Below, piece after piece: positions 49,127 to 59,155 of a stretch of 64,000 nucleotides of DNA. Location of the stretch: positions 62,001 to 126,000 of the forward strand of contig CACIHO010000001.1 in assembly GCA_902586485.1 (NCBI GenBank), written 5' to 3'. The first letter of the stretch is position 1. Each line of letters begins with the position of its first letter. This DNA comes from an uncultured Pelagibacteraceae bacterium (lineage in GTDB: Bacteria; Pseudomonadota; Alphaproteobacteria; Pelagibacterales; Pelagibacteraceae). Made by a program: the position numbers and the translations under genes. The notes below the pieces were generated by a model that was given only the letters and a program-made list of their open reading frames with translations, had not been told where the DNA came from and searched no databases.

Positions 49127-51791
49127 GCGAATACCTACAAAGCTTTTAAGAGAAGATTTTAGATTATTAGGAACTTTTCTTGGTAAAGTAATAAAAGATC
49201 AAGAAGGCAATATTTTTTTTAATATTGTTGAAAAATTTAGGTTATTATCAAAGAATACTCTAACAGATAAAAATAAAAGTAAAGTTTTTTCAAAAATATC
49301 AACAGAAGTAAAAAAGCTTTCACCTGAAAATACATTTAAATTAACAAGAGCATTTTCACATATTCTAAATTTATTAAACCTAGCAGAATCAATTGATGCT
49401 TCAAGAAAGCTTAATGAATATGAAAATCCATATTTTAAAAATAAAAATCAAAATTTATTTATTGAAGATTTAATTGAAGGCCTTTTTAAAAATAAGAAAA
49501 TTTCTGATAAAAAAATTTATGAACAGGCTACAAATCTAGATATTGGAATTGTTTTAACGGCACATCCTACAGAAGTAAAAAGAAGGACCTTAATTCAAAA
49601 ATATGCAAATTTAATTTATATACTGGAACAAAGGCATCTTTATAAAAAATATCCATCCAAGATTATCGAATTAGACAGACAGCTATACTCAGAAATTACC
49701 ATAATATGGAAAACTGATGAACTTAAAAGAACCAAACCTTCACCACTAGATGAAGCAAAATGGGGTTTAGCCGTAATCGAAGATAGTTTATGGGATACAA
49801 TACCTAAGGTTTATAAGAGACTTAACGATATATTTAGGAAAAATTTAAAGAAAGATTTGCCTAGAGATTTTAATCCTATTCAATTTGGATCTTGGATGGG
49901 AGGGGATAGAGACGGAAACCCAAACGTGACTGCTGAAGTAACCAAGAAAGTATTACTATTTTCTAGATGGCAAGCTGCAAAATTATACGACAAAGAACTT
50001 ACAAAATTAATACAAGATTTATCAATGGAAGAATGTTCGACAAAAATTAAAAAAGTAACTGGAAATAGTTTTGAGCCTTATAGAGTATTTCTAAGACCAA
50101 TCAGAGATAAAGTAAGATTAACACATCAGCTAATCGAAAATCATTTAAATAATAATTCGATACTAGATGAAAAGAAATTGATAAGAAATAAATATGAAAT
50201 TACACTTCCATTGAGAGAAGTAAGAAATTCTTTAAAATTAAATAAGGGAGACCATATTGCAAATGCAGATTTACTAGACTTAATGAGACGAGTAAGATGT
50301 TTTGGTATCAATCTTGCTAGATTAGATATAAGACAAGAAGCAGATCGACATAGTAAACTTCTAAATGAACTTTTTAGAAAAAAATATAATATTAAATACA
50401 ATTCTTTAAGTGAAAAAGAAAAAATAAAATTATTAAATAAATCAATTAAAGAAAAAAAATATTTTGTTGATAGAATAAAAATAACTGACAAAGAAAATAA
50501 GGAAGTTTGGAATACATTTAAACAGATATCAAAATCCCCCAACGAATGTTTGGGTGCTTATGTTATTTCAATGACCTCTAAAGCATCTGATATTTTGTCA
50601 GTTTATTTTTTACAAATACAAGCGCAAATAAAGAATTTTTTAAGAGTTGTACCACTTTTTGAAACCTTAGATGACTTAAAAAATGCAAACAGTGTTATGA
50701 AAAATTTATTCAAACTTTCTTGGTACAGAAAAATGACAAGTGCTAAACAAGAAGTAATGATTGGATATTCAGATTCAAGTAAGGACGCAGGCAAATTATC
50801 AGCTAGCTGGCATCAATACAAACTTCAAGAAGAATTAAGAGGTCTAGCTAAAAAATATAAGTTTGATTTGATTTTCTTCCATGGTAGAGGAGGATCTCCA
50901 GGAAGAGGAGGTGGTCCAATTCAGGCAACATTAAAATCTCAACCAGCTGGAACTGTAAATGGTAAAATTAGAATTACTGATCAGGGAGAAGTAATTCAAC
51001 AAAAATATGGATACAAACCTATAGCTGAATACAATCTTTGTAGCTACATTGGAGCGGTTATGGATGCCTCTTTAAATCCACCCCCTAGATCAAAGCCTAA
51101 TTGGCGAGAGTTAATTCAGAGTATGTCTGAAATTTCAACGTCTGCTTATAGAAAATATTTAAATCAAAGCGAAGACTTTATCAGATACTTTAAAACAGTA
51201 ACACCTCACAAGTCTCTTGGAAAGTTAGCTATAGGCTCCAGACCAACAAAAAGGAAGAATGTTGATAATATTCAGGGTTTAAGAGCAATACCATGGGTAT
51301 TTGCATGGACACAAATTAGATTAATGTTACCAGCTTGGTTAGGAACAACAGAGGCTTTGAGATATGGATCAATAAAAAAGTTTAAAAAAACTATGATGGA
51401 TATGGAAAAGAACTGGCCATATTTTGTTTCGACTATGGATATTTTAGACATGGTAATTTCAAAAGTTGATCCAGAAATATCAGTTATTTATGAAAATAAT
51501 TTGGCTGATGCTCCATTAAGGAGAATTGGTAAAAAATTAAGATATCAATTTGATGCACTGGTCAAATTGCATAATAAAATAACTCCAAGGGAGGTGGTAA
51601 AAGAAAGAAAAAAATTTAGAAAAGCACTGTTCATTAGGAGCAATTATACGGAGATGTTAAACATTTTACAGGCAAATATAATGAATAAATTAACAAATAA
51701 AAAATACAAAAAGTTAGATAAAAAATTTCTTGATGATGCTTTAATGACATCTATAGCAGGTATATCTGCTGCAATGAAAAATACTGGATAA
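49101..51791 (+). CDS. ppc: Phosphoenolpyruvate carboxylase
   Basis: VLTAHPTEVKRRT, SWMGGDRDGNPNVT, GYSDSSKDAGKLSASW, FFHGRGGSPGRGGGP. Confidence 0.97.
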   Translation: MKKRDLYYERIPTKLLREDFRLLGTFLGKVIKDQEGNIFFNIVEKFRLLSKNTLTDKNKSKVFSKISTEVKKLSPENTFKLTRAFSHILNLLNLAESIDASRKLNEYENPYFKNKNQNLFIEDLIEGLFKNKKISDKKIYEQATNLDIGIVLTAHPTEVKRRTLIQKYANLIYILEQRHLYKKYPSKIIELDRQLYSEITIIWKTDELKRTKPSPLDEAKWGLAVIEDSLWDTIPKVYKRLNDIFRKNLKKDLPRDFNPIQFGSWMGGDRDGNPNVTAEVTKKVLLFSRWQAAKLYDKELTKLIQDLSMEECSTKIKKVTGNSFEPYRVFLRPIRDKVRLTHQLIENHLNNNSILDEKKLIRNKYEITLPLREVRNSLKLNKGDHIANADLLDLMRRVRCFGINLARLDIRQEADRHSKLLNELFRKKYNIKYNSLSEKEKIKLLNKSIKEKKYFVDRIKITDKENKEVWNTFKQISKSPNECLGAYVISMTSKASDILSVYFLQIQAQIKNFLRVVPLFETLDDLKNANSVMKNLFKLSWYRKMTSAKQEVMIGYSDSSKDAGKLSASWHQYKLQEELRGLAKKYKFDLIFFHGRGGSPGRGGGPIQATLKSQPAGTVNGKIRITDQGEVIQQKYGYKPIAEYNLCSYIGAVMDASLNPPPRSKPNWRELIQSMSEISTSAYRKYLNQSEDFIRYFKTVTPHKSLGKLAIGSRPTKRKNVDNIQGLRAIPWVFAWTQIRLMLPAWLGTTEALRYGSIKKFKKTMMDMEKNWPYFVSTMDILDMVISKVDPEISVIYENNLADAPLRRIGKKLRYQFDALVKLHNKITPREVVKERKKFRKALFIRSNYTEMLNILQANIMNKLTNKKYKKLDKKFLDDALMTSIAGISAAMKNTG

Positions 51792-52499
51792 ATGTTTGAA
51801 TATCTAATTGCTTTTGGAGCAGGACTAATAAGTTTTTTGTCTCCATGTGTTTTACCTTTAATACCTGGATATATTTCTTATATCTCTGGTCAATCCTTAC
51901 AAGAAATATTAAATAAACAAGAAATAAACTTTTTTCCGTTAATTTTATTTTGTTTAGGGTTCTCAACAGTTTTTGTTCTTTTGGGAGCTTCTGCATCATT
52001 TTTAGGTCAAACACTTTTACAAAATTCAGAAATATTAAGAATTGTAGCTGGGATAGTTATAATAATTTTTTCTCTTCAATTGATTGGAATAATCAATATT
52101 CCCTATTTAAATTTTGAAAAAAGATTTGATGCTAAAGAATCAAGAAATATTCTTTTTCCATATGTAATTGGTGTTGCTTTTGGTTTTGGTTGGACACCAT
52201 GTATTGGTCCAATTTTAGGTTCAATTTTAGCCTTAGCATCTATTGAAGAAACTTTAACAAGAGCAGTCATATTATTAATTTTATACTCATTAGGACTTGC
52301 AATTCCTTTTGTTTTGTCAGGATATTTAATTCAAAGATTTTTATTATTTTCTAAGAACTTTAGAAAAAATATTAATTTAATATCAAAAATTGGTGGAATT
52401 ATTCTTTTAGTAACAGGTATTTTGATCCTAACTAACCAATTACAAGCGATTGGATTTTATATAATTGAAATCTTTCCTTTTATGCAAAAATTCGGATAA
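51792..52499 (+). CDS. ccdA: Cytochrome c biogenesis protein CcdA-like
   Basis: GAGLISFLSPCVLPLIPGYISYISG, GVAFGFGWTPCIGPILGSILALAS. Confidence 0.95.
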   Translation: MFEYLIAFGAGLISFLSPCVLPLIPGYISYISGQSLQEILNKQEINFFPLILFCLGFSTVFVLLGASASFLGQTLLQNSEILRIVAGIVIIIFSLQLIGIINIPYLNFEKRFDAKESRNILFPYVIGVAFGFGWTPCIGPILGSILALASIEETLTRAVILLILYSLGLAIPFVLSGYLIQRFLLFSKNFRKNINLISKIGGIILLVTGILILTNQLQAIGFYIIEIFPFMQKFG

Positions 52500-52508
52500 A
52501 AGGTATTA

Positions 52509-53096
52509 ATGAAGATTTATCAAATAGACTCAAGTGCTAGAAAAAAAGGATCAACCTCACGTGCACTTGCTAAAAAACTTTTAGAGAAAATTAAAAAACC
52601 TGGAGATGAGGTGATTTATCGTGATTTAGATGATGAAATGTTTTTTGTAAGCGGACTTACAGAGTCGGGTATGAAAATTGATGAAAAAGATCAGACAGAG
52701 CACCACAAAAAAATGTTCGAACTTTCTGATAAATTAGTAAAAGAGTTAAAAGAAAGTGATGTGATTATAATTTCAGCTCCTATTTATAATTATGGTCCTC
52801 CTGCAACACTTAAAGCTTGGTCAGATTTAGCAGCTAGAATTGGAGAAACATTTAGATTTAAACCTAATGGGAGACGGGAAGGGTTATTAAAAAATAAACA
52901 TGCCTATTTAGTAATAACCTCTGGAGGAACCAAATTGAACAGCTCTGAGGATTTCTTAACTCCATGGTTAAAATTTATTCTTAATTTTTTTGGAATTGAA
53001 AAAGTAGATATTGTCAGTGCAGATCAAATGGCATTAGATTATGAAAAATCAATAATCGATGCAGAGGCACAAATAGAAAAATTATTTAAAGATTAA
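52509..53096 (+). CDS. FMN-dependent NADH-azoreductase-like flavodoxin-fold protein
   Basis: IDSSARKKGSTSRALAKKL, APIYNYGPPATLKAWSDLAAR. Confidence 0.85.
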   Translation: MKIYQIDSSARKKGSTSRALAKKLLEKIKKPGDEVIYRDLDDEMFFVSGLTESGMKIDEKDQTEHHKKMFELSDKLVKELKESDVIIISAPIYNYGPPATLKAWSDLAARIGETFRFKPNGRREGLLKNKHAYLVITSGGTKLNSSEDFLTPWLKFILNFFGIEKVDIVSADQMALDYEKSIIDAEAQIEKLFKD

Positions 53097-54198
53097 ATTT
53101 TCTTTTTAAATGTCTAAGTTTCCCCTCGGTACTATCAAAATCAATATAACAACCTTGTAAAAATCTTTCACCTTCTTTAGTTTCATAAGATGTTCTACCA
53201 TGTAGTAATCGATGATTATCCATCATTATTAAGTCTTTAGGCTCAAGTTTAAATTCAATTCTATATTTCTCAGAATTATACATTTCAGATAGTTTCTTTC
53301 TTGCTTTATAATAAAGATCTAATTTGTCTTTATCTAAAATTGGAACGTAGTCTAGTCTAGGACTAAATCTAACTTGTCTAAAACTTTTATCATCGTTAAG
53401 TTCAATTAATGGAGAGATGTTTTCTAATATTACCTCTTTATCTACAAATCTAAATCTAACTTTTACTTCTGTTAAAATATCATAAAATTCTGGAAATTTA
53501 CTTCTTAATTCTTCCGTAACAGTATAACCGTCAACTAAAGATGATAGTCCGCCTGATACTTTACTTTCAATACAATGTAATAACTGAATACACGGCACAG
53601 GATTTCTATAAGGATTATCAGTATGAGGAGCTAAGGCTAAAGATGTGTAAGCAAGATCATTAGGGTCTGGTTTAGATTTAACATTAAAGTATTCTCCAAA
53701 ATTTGTTCTTCGTACACTTCCTATGGAATTTGCAAATTCTACAATATAGTTTTTCGATATTGGAATATTTTTTATAATAACAAATCCATATTGATAAAAA
53801 GAAACAAGCAAATCATGCATTTCCTTACTTTCATAAAAATCTTTTTGGTACTGAAAATTTTTAATATTTTTAAGTCGCGAGTCCCATTTAGTTTTTTCTA
53901 TTGATTTAATAACAATATCTTCTTTAGAAAATTCTAAAGCAATTTTATCAATTTCTAGTTTTGAAGTAACACCATCATTAAAATCAATTTCCAAATATTT
54001 TTCATTAATATTTGCCTTATTTATTGAAATATCACTACTTAAGGAGGTAGGATCAAAAAGTCTCTGTTGAGTTCCTTTATCTATGTATTCTTCTCCATTT
54101 ACTCTTTCACGTAACCAGAATGGGTGAATTTCTTTTTTTTCGGATCCATTATTGTAAAAAACCTTATTTTGATTTAGCTCAATTTTCATAATTACCAA
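53086..54198 (-). CDS. TauD/gamma-butyrobetaine hydroxylase-like dioxygenase
   Basis: HPFWLRERVNGEEYID N-domain, ALAPHTDNPYRNPVPCIQLLHC, LLHGRTSYE. Confidence 0.87.
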   Translation of the reverse strand: MVIMKIELNQNKVFYNNGSEKKEIHPFWLRERVNGEEYIDKGTQQRLFDPTSLSSDISINKANINEKYLEIDFNDGVTSKLEIDKIALEFSKEDIVIKSIEKTKWDSRLKNIKNFQYQKDFYESKEMHDLLVSFYQYGFVIIKNIPISKNYIVEFANSIGSVRRTNFGEYFNVKSKPDPNDLAYTSLALAPHTDNPYRNPVPCIQLLHCIESKVSGGLSSLVDGYTVTEELRSKFPEFYDILTEVKVRFRFVDKEVILENISPLIELNDDKSFRQVRFSPRLDYVPILDKDKLDLYYKARKKLSEMYNSEKYRIEFKLEPKDLIMMDNHRLLHGRTSYETKEGERFLQGCYIDFDSTEGKLRHLKRKFNL

Positions 54199-54256
54199 CT
54201 GAGGATTATTTAAAATTTAACTTTAATCAACATAAATTAAATAGTAAGAGTTCTGT

Positions 54257-55063
54257 GTGATTAATTTTGATAGAAAAAAATACCCTATATACGCTAGTTT
54301 TTTAAATCAATTAGCAAAGGATTTAACTAAGTTCTATAATTCAAAATTGAACAGAACCTTTAAAGTATCTAACAAGCTAAAAGGTAAAGGTTATGATCCA
54401 GTAACTACTTCAGACAGAGCTTTTGAAAAATTTATACGTTCAAGGATTAAAAAAAAATTTCCTAAACACCAAGTTATTGGTGAAGAATATGGTTCAACAA
54501 ATTCAAAAAGTGATTATACTTGGGTAATTGACCCTATAGATGGAACAAGATCCTACGTTATAGGTAACCCAACTTGGAGTAATTTAATTTCATTAAATTT
54601 TAAAGGAACACCAATTCTGGGATTAGCAAACTTTCCAGTTCTAAAAAAATATTATTTAAATTATTCTGATAAACTTGCCTATGTTGTTTCTCAAGGAAAA
54701 AAGAAAAAATTATTGGTAAATAAAAAAGCTACGTTTAAAAATGTAAAGGTTTCTGCAGCATTTCATGGATGGTTGTCATTAAACAAACAAAAAAAAATTC
54801 CAAAAATTTTGAAATTAATGCAATTTCCATGCAGTGATGCTTTAAGTTATTCTCACTTAACGGAGGGAAGAGTTGATATAGTAATACAGTGCTCAAATAA
54901 AATTTGGGATATTCATCCACTAATACCAATTATTAAGGCAGCAGGTGGTATCATTAGTACCTGGGATAATAGAGATGCTACTAATGCTGGAAATATCTTA
55001 GTCTCTTCAAATAAAAAAATTCACAATAATTTTCTAAAATTATTAAAACCAGTATCAAAATGA
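54257..55063 (+). CDS. Inositol monophosphatase-family (histidinol-phosphatase HisN-like)
   Basis: PVTTSDRAFEKFIRSRI, GEEYG, VIDPIDGTRSYVIG. Confidence 0.87.
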   Translation: MINFDRKKYPIYASFLNQLAKDLTKFYNSKLNRTFKVSNKLKGKGYDPVTTSDRAFEKFIRSRIKKKFPKHQVIGEEYGSTNSKSDYTWVIDPIDGTRSYVIGNPTWSNLISLNFKGTPILGLANFPVLKKYYLNYSDKLAYVVSQGKKKKLLVNKKATFKNVKVSAAFHGWLSLNKQKKIPKILKLMQFPCSDALSYSHLTEGRVDIVIQCSNKIWDIHPLIPIIKAAGGIISTWDNRDATNAGNILVSSNKKIHNNFLKLLKPVSK

Positions 55064-55623
55064 TACCAGAAAGAGCACAAGTTATTTTAGATTTTTGGTT
55101 TAAAGAAACTCCTTTTGAAACGCGTTTCAAAAAAGATGAAATCTTTGATAAAAAAATCAGAGATAATTTTCTAAAAGATTATGAGCTTGCGTGTAATAAT
55201 GAGTATGACGACTGGCAAGATAACCCAATGAGCTGCTTAGCTCTTGTAATTTTGTTTGATCAGTTTTCTCGAAATTTATTTAGAGGTGATAAAAAAGCTT
55301 TTGATCAGGACCAAAAAACAAGATTAATTGTAAATGATGCAGTTTACTCTGGCTATTTAGAAGCCATGAATGTTGATCAAAGATTTTTTATGCTATTACC
55401 TTTAATTCATAGTGAGGAAATTAGTGATCACGAAATGGCATATTATTTATTAAATAAATATTTAAGAGAGCATGAAGAATATCATAAAATAAAAAAGTTT
55501 TGGCAGGATCATACAAAAGCTATTAGATTATTTCATAGATATCCACATAGAAATGAAATGTTAGGACGAGAATCTACCGAAGAAGAAAAAGAATTCTTAA
55601 AAGGTCCAAACTCTTCTTGGTAA
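55060..55623 (+). CDS. DUF924 family protein
   Basis: ILDFWFKETPFETRFKKDEIFDKKIRDNF, ALVILFDQFSRNLFRGDKKAFDQD. Confidence 0.9.
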   Translation: MIPERAQVILDFWFKETPFETRFKKDEIFDKKIRDNFLKDYELACNNEYDDWQDNPMSCLALVILFDQFSRNLFRGDKKAFDQDQKTRLIVNDAVYSGYLEAMNVDQRFFMLLPLIHSEEISDHEMAYYLLNKYLREHEEYHKIKKFWQDHTKAIRLFHRYPHRNEMLGRESTEEEKEFLKGPNSSW

Positions 55624-55624
55624 A

Positions 55625-55996
55625 ATGAATTTAGAGTTTATTTTCAAAATTATTGATAAAGACGATTGGCAAAAAGCTAAACAAACTGGAACTTATGGAG
55701 GATCAAAAAAAGATATTGAAGACGGTTACATACATTTCTCAGAAGAAGATCAAGTAGAGGAAACACTAAGAAGACATTATCCAAAAAAAGATAATTTACT
55801 TTTATTAAAAGTGAATGCATTTAAACTTGAGCACTTACTATGGGAACAGGCTTCAAATGGAGATATGTATCCGCATTTATATTCGCCTTTAGATATTAAA
55901 AATGTTGAGGAAGAATTTGAGTTGCCATTAAATGATGATGGAAATCATATACTTCCAGAGATTTTAAAAAAATATCAGTTTAGTCGTCCAAGATAA
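55625..55996 (+). CDS. DUF952 family protein
   Basis: FKIIDKDDWQKAKQTGTYGGSKKDIEDGYIHFSEEDQVEETLRRHY. Confidence 0.87.
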   Translation: MNLEFIFKIIDKDDWQKAKQTGTYGGSKKDIEDGYIHFSEEDQVEETLRRHYPKKDNLLLLKVNAFKLEHLLWEQASNGDMYPHLYSPLDIKNVEEEFELPLNDDGNHILPEILKKYQFSRPR

Positions 55997-56310
55997 TTAA
56001 CCATAATTACACCAACAATAATTAAAATTATTCCTACAATTCCGTAAATATTTGGGACCTGATTAAGTTTTAATACTGCAAATAGAACAACTCCCGTTAC
56101 TGTTAGCCCGCTATATGTTGCATAAGCAAAACCAACTGGAAGAGCATGCATTGCTTTTGCAATTGAAAACATTGTAATACACATAAATAGAATGCATAAA
56201 ACAGAAGGAGTTAATTTTGTAAATCCTTCAGAAATTTTGGCTAAGCTATTAGATGCAATTCCAAAAGAAATACCTAAAGCTAAAAATAAGTAACCCAACA
56301 AAGGTTTCAT
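55975..56310 (-). CDS. SMR-family transporter, copy 1
   Basis: 4 TM, AKAMHALPVGFAYATYSGLTVTGV; adjacent to second SMR gene. Confidence 0.9.
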   Translation of the reverse strand: MKPLLGYLFLALGISFGIASNSLAKISEGFTKLTPSVLCILFMCITMFSIAKAMHALPVGFAYATYSGLTVTGVVLFAVLKLNQVPNIYGIVGIILIIVGVIMVNYLGRLN

Positions 56311-56311
56311 A

Positions 56312-56644
56312 TTATTGATTTCCTAATAAATTTACCATTAATACCCCAACTATAATAAATGCTAGGCCTATCATAGAATATAAATTTGGAACTTGATTAT
56401 ATTTAATTACACCAACAATGACTGTTGCAATAATTGTAAGTCCCGCAAAAGAAGCGTAAGTAATTCCCATAGGAATATTTTTCATTACTAATGAAAGTGC
56501 ATACATACACAATACAATTGTAATTGCTGTAATTATGCTTGGAACAAGAAGTGTAAAACCCTCAGCACTTTTTGCAAAACTATTTGAAGTTACACCTAAA
56601 AATACTGCAATACCTAAAAATAAATATGAACTAGCAAGACTCAT
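56312..56644 (-). CDS. SMR-family transporter, copy 2
   Basis: 4 TM, SLVMKNIPMGITYASFAGLTIIATVIVG. Confidence 0.9.
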   Translation of the reverse strand: MSLASSYLFLGIAVFLGVTSNSFAKSAEGFTLLVPSIITAITIVLCMYALSLVMKNIPMGITYASFAGLTIIATVIVGVIKYNQVPNLYSMIGLAFIIVGVLMVNLLGNQ

Positions 56645-56682
56645 ACAATAACTTTAAATGAATTTTGAGAGAATATATATAA

Positions 56683-57273
56683 TTATTTAAGAGACCATTT
56701 TATAGCATCTTCCATTCTATCATCTCCCCAGAATATTTCATTTTTCACTATAAAAGATGGACTACCAAAAATTTTATTTTCACGAGCTGAATTTGTGTTT
56801 TCGTTATATTTTGCCTCTATATTTTCTGATTTTGCCTCTGCTATTATTTCATCCTTATTTAAATTTAATTCAGTACAAACCTCAGAAATGCTAGGTTCAA
56901 TTGCAGGTTCTTTGCCTTCTTGGAACCATTTTTTATAAGTCAGTATTACAAATTTTTCTCCCCAGCCTTTTTCAAAACCAAAGATTGCTATTTGATTTGC
57001 TAAATCGAATTCTGATAAAGGGTAGGGAACTGGTGTTTTAGCAAAAAAACCATATCCTTCTGCTCGTCTTTCAATATCTCTCCACATGTAATTGACTTTA
57101 TTAATTTTGTCTTTTGGAAATGGGATATTATTCATTTCCTTCATAATTGCTCTAACTGAAAAGGGTTTCCAATTAAATTTTACTTGATGTTGTTTTTCAA
57201 CATCAAGTATTCTAGTCACAGAAAGATAGGTGTAAGTACTCCCTATTGAAAAATAAAAATCAATACCACTCAC
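56683..57273 (-). CDS. 2-hydroxychromene-2-carboxylate isomerase-like (DsbA/GST-kappa fold)
   Basis: IDFYFSIGSTYTYLSVTRI, KFNWKPFSVRAIMKEM, GSPSFIVKNEIFWGDDRMEDAI. Confidence 0.87.
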   Translation of the reverse strand: MSGIDFYFSIGSTYTYLSVTRILDVEKQHQVKFNWKPFSVRAIMKEMNNIPFPKDKINKVNYMWRDIERRAEGYGFFAKTPVPYPLSEFDLANQIAIFGFEKGWGEKFVILTYKKWFQEGKEPAIEPSISEVCTELNLNKDEIIAEAKSENIEAKYNENTNSARENKIFGSPSFIVKNEIFWGDDRMEDAIKWSLK

Positions 57274-57594
57274 TTACTTTGGCATAGGTGTAGCACCAGT
57301 TTCTAAACTGACAATTTTTCCATTATCATATTTATAAACTGCCATTACAGCCTCTACATTTCCATCATCAAAAGTAACAAATGAATGATGAACACCAACT
57401 TCGTCATTTTCATAAACAACTCTTACTTTATCTTGATTTATGTCGCCACTCATTGCCCATTTGATAACATCACTTTTGCCTAAAACATTTCCTGACTTAT
57501 GCATTGTGAATTTAAAATCATCATGCAAAAGATCATTCATCGTTGCTTCATCTTTATTTTTTATTGCAGCACTATATTTTTCTAATATCGACAT
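57274..57594 (-). CDS. SnoaL/NTF2-like small protein
   Basis: 106 aa, IKNKDEATMNDLLHDDFKFTMHKSG. Confidence 0.65.
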   Translation of the reverse strand: MSILEKYSAAIKNKDEATMNDLLHDDFKFTMHKSGNVLGKSDVIKWAMSGDINQDKVRVVYENDEVGVHHSFVTFDDGNVEAVMAVYKYDNGKIVSLETGATPMPK

Positions 57595-57609
57595 ATTATT
57601 CCTTTCTAT

Positions 57610-57933
57610 TTATTCTCCTGGTTTTTTATAACTTTTTGAAACATCAGCTGCCTTTTTAAATGCACTGTTGTAATCAAATACTTCATGAACCATTAGATCC
57701 GACATCATTCCACTATTTAAAACAGTTACTTTCATTGCAAGAACACTTTCGTAATCTCCTTCAACGCAAAAAAGGACATCAAAACGTCCTCTTAACCACT
57801 CGTAACTTATAGCTTTTACGCCTAAGCTATCACACATGGATTTCATTACTGCACCTCTATCTGCAGCAGGGTCAGCATGCATTTTTTTTAATAACTCAGG
57901 ACTTGCCTTTCCAATTACATAAAATTTAGACAT
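57610..57933 (-). CDS. Small protein, possibly GYD-like dimeric alpha/beta barrel
   Basis: 107 aa, SD (aggagg) before ATG; YEWLRGRFDVLFCVEGDYESVLAM. Confidence 0.5.
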   Translation of the reverse strand: MSKFYVIGKASPELLKKMHADPAADRGAVMKSMCDSLGVKAISYEWLRGRFDVLFCVEGDYESVLAMKVTVLNSGMMSDLMVHEVFDYNSAFKKAADVSKSYKKPGE

Positions 57934-58009
57934 TATTCCTCCTTGTTACCAATAATTTAGTAACCTAGTCTAGCAGAAATTATTCTGTATGTGTAGCCTT
58001 AGCCTTCTA

Positions 58010-58291
58010 CTATACTTTAGCTAATTCATAAATTTCATAACCAGTCATTACCTCATCAAACACAGGTTTTGAGACTGGATTTGATCCATCTAAAAATGAA
58101 TGAAGTGCTGCCATGTCATGAACTGCAATTTTAAACATTATTGTTGATTTATCAGGTGAGACACTAGCTATTGTTTTTGAAACATCCGCAACTTTTTTTC
58201 TTTCAGCCATACCCTCATCTGATTGCATAAAGCCCATAAACTTTTCAAAGGCTCCTTCTTTTAACTTTCCTACTACTAAGATATCTTTCAT
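58010..58291 (-). CDS. Small DUF3764-like protein
   Basis: 93 aa; GKLKEGAFEKFMGFMQSDEGMAERKKVADV; SD aggagg. Confidence 0.5.
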   Translation of the reverse strand: MKDILVVGKLKEGAFEKFMGFMQSDEGMAERKKVADVSKTIASVSPDKSTIMFKIAVHDMAALHSFLDGSNPVSKPVFDEVMTGYEIYELAKV

Positions 58292-58308
58292 TTTAACCTC
58301 CTATTTTA

Positions 58309-58599
58309 TTATCCTGAAAAATTTTCCATAAAGTCCCCATCCATTGGAGTGATTTTTGCTGAGTCTAAATCAACTCCAGCTGCAGCTCTTGCTGCGTGAA
58401 GCTCTTTATCATTTTTAAATGCCTCAAACCCTTCCATAGTTGCATATTTTACAATCACTGTAAATTTTGAAGCATCTTCTTTTGATACACCAGCGAAAAT
58501 AATGGTTGCACCAAATCCTTTAATTTTTTCAGCATTAGCTTTAACCATATCCCTCCATGCTGAAAACGATTTTATATTTTCCTCTATTTTTATAATCAT
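58309..58599 (-). CDS. Small DUF3764-like/ABM-type alpha-beta protein
   Basis: 96 aa; FSAWRDMVKANAEKIKGFGATIIFAGVSKEDASKFTVIVKYATMEGFEAF. Confidence 0.5.
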   Translation of the reverse strand: MIIKIEENIKSFSAWRDMVKANAEKIKGFGATIIFAGVSKEDASKFTVIVKYATMEGFEAFKNDKELHAARAAAGVDLDSAKITPMDGDFMENFSG

Positions 58600-58602
58600 A
58601 TT

Positions 58603-58989
58603 CTATCCTCCATAAATTGTTTTCGAAGTCTCCTCTACTTTTTCTTTACCATTTGGTATTAATTTGAAAATAAATGCATAGCAATTATCCATTAAAGTTT
58701 TTTGATAAGGTTTACCAAACATTTCATCAACAGTAGAATTTATACTTGAATTTATTTTATCTTCTGAAACACCCTCATTTGTAAGAAATTCTCTAGTAAC
58801 CTTTGCTGCAGCCAGACTATTTTCTTTGTAAGCCAAATCTCCATTTGGAAGCTCACCTTGTTTAATAAATTGAGTAGATGTAAAAATTCCTGCACATTTT
58901 AAAGATTCTGATATTTCTTTATTACTTATTTTTGCGTGTGAAGTTGCTGTTAGCAGAAACAATAAAAACGTAAAAATTATTTTTTTCAT
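58603..58989 (-). CDS. Small secreted protein of unknown function
   Basis: Signal peptide MKKIIFTFLLFLLTATSHA. Confidence 0.6.
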   Translation of the reverse strand: MKKIIFTFLLFLLTATSHAKISNKEISESLKCAGIFTSTQFIKQGELPNGDLAYKENSLAAAKVTREFLTNEGVSEDKINSSINSTVDEMFGKPYQKTLMDNCYAFIFKLIPNGKEKVEETSKTIYGG

Positions 58990-59155
58990 TATTTTCCTTA
59001 TAAGTTGTATTTAATCTATCTAACTTTAAAAGATTGTTACATTTTTACGAATGAGTCTCTTGTGTTTATAACGCGCGACAGATATGCATTTTGAGAGTGT
59101 AAAAAATGTTGATTATGCTGTTTTATTTAATTTAAATATTTGATAGTAATTACTT

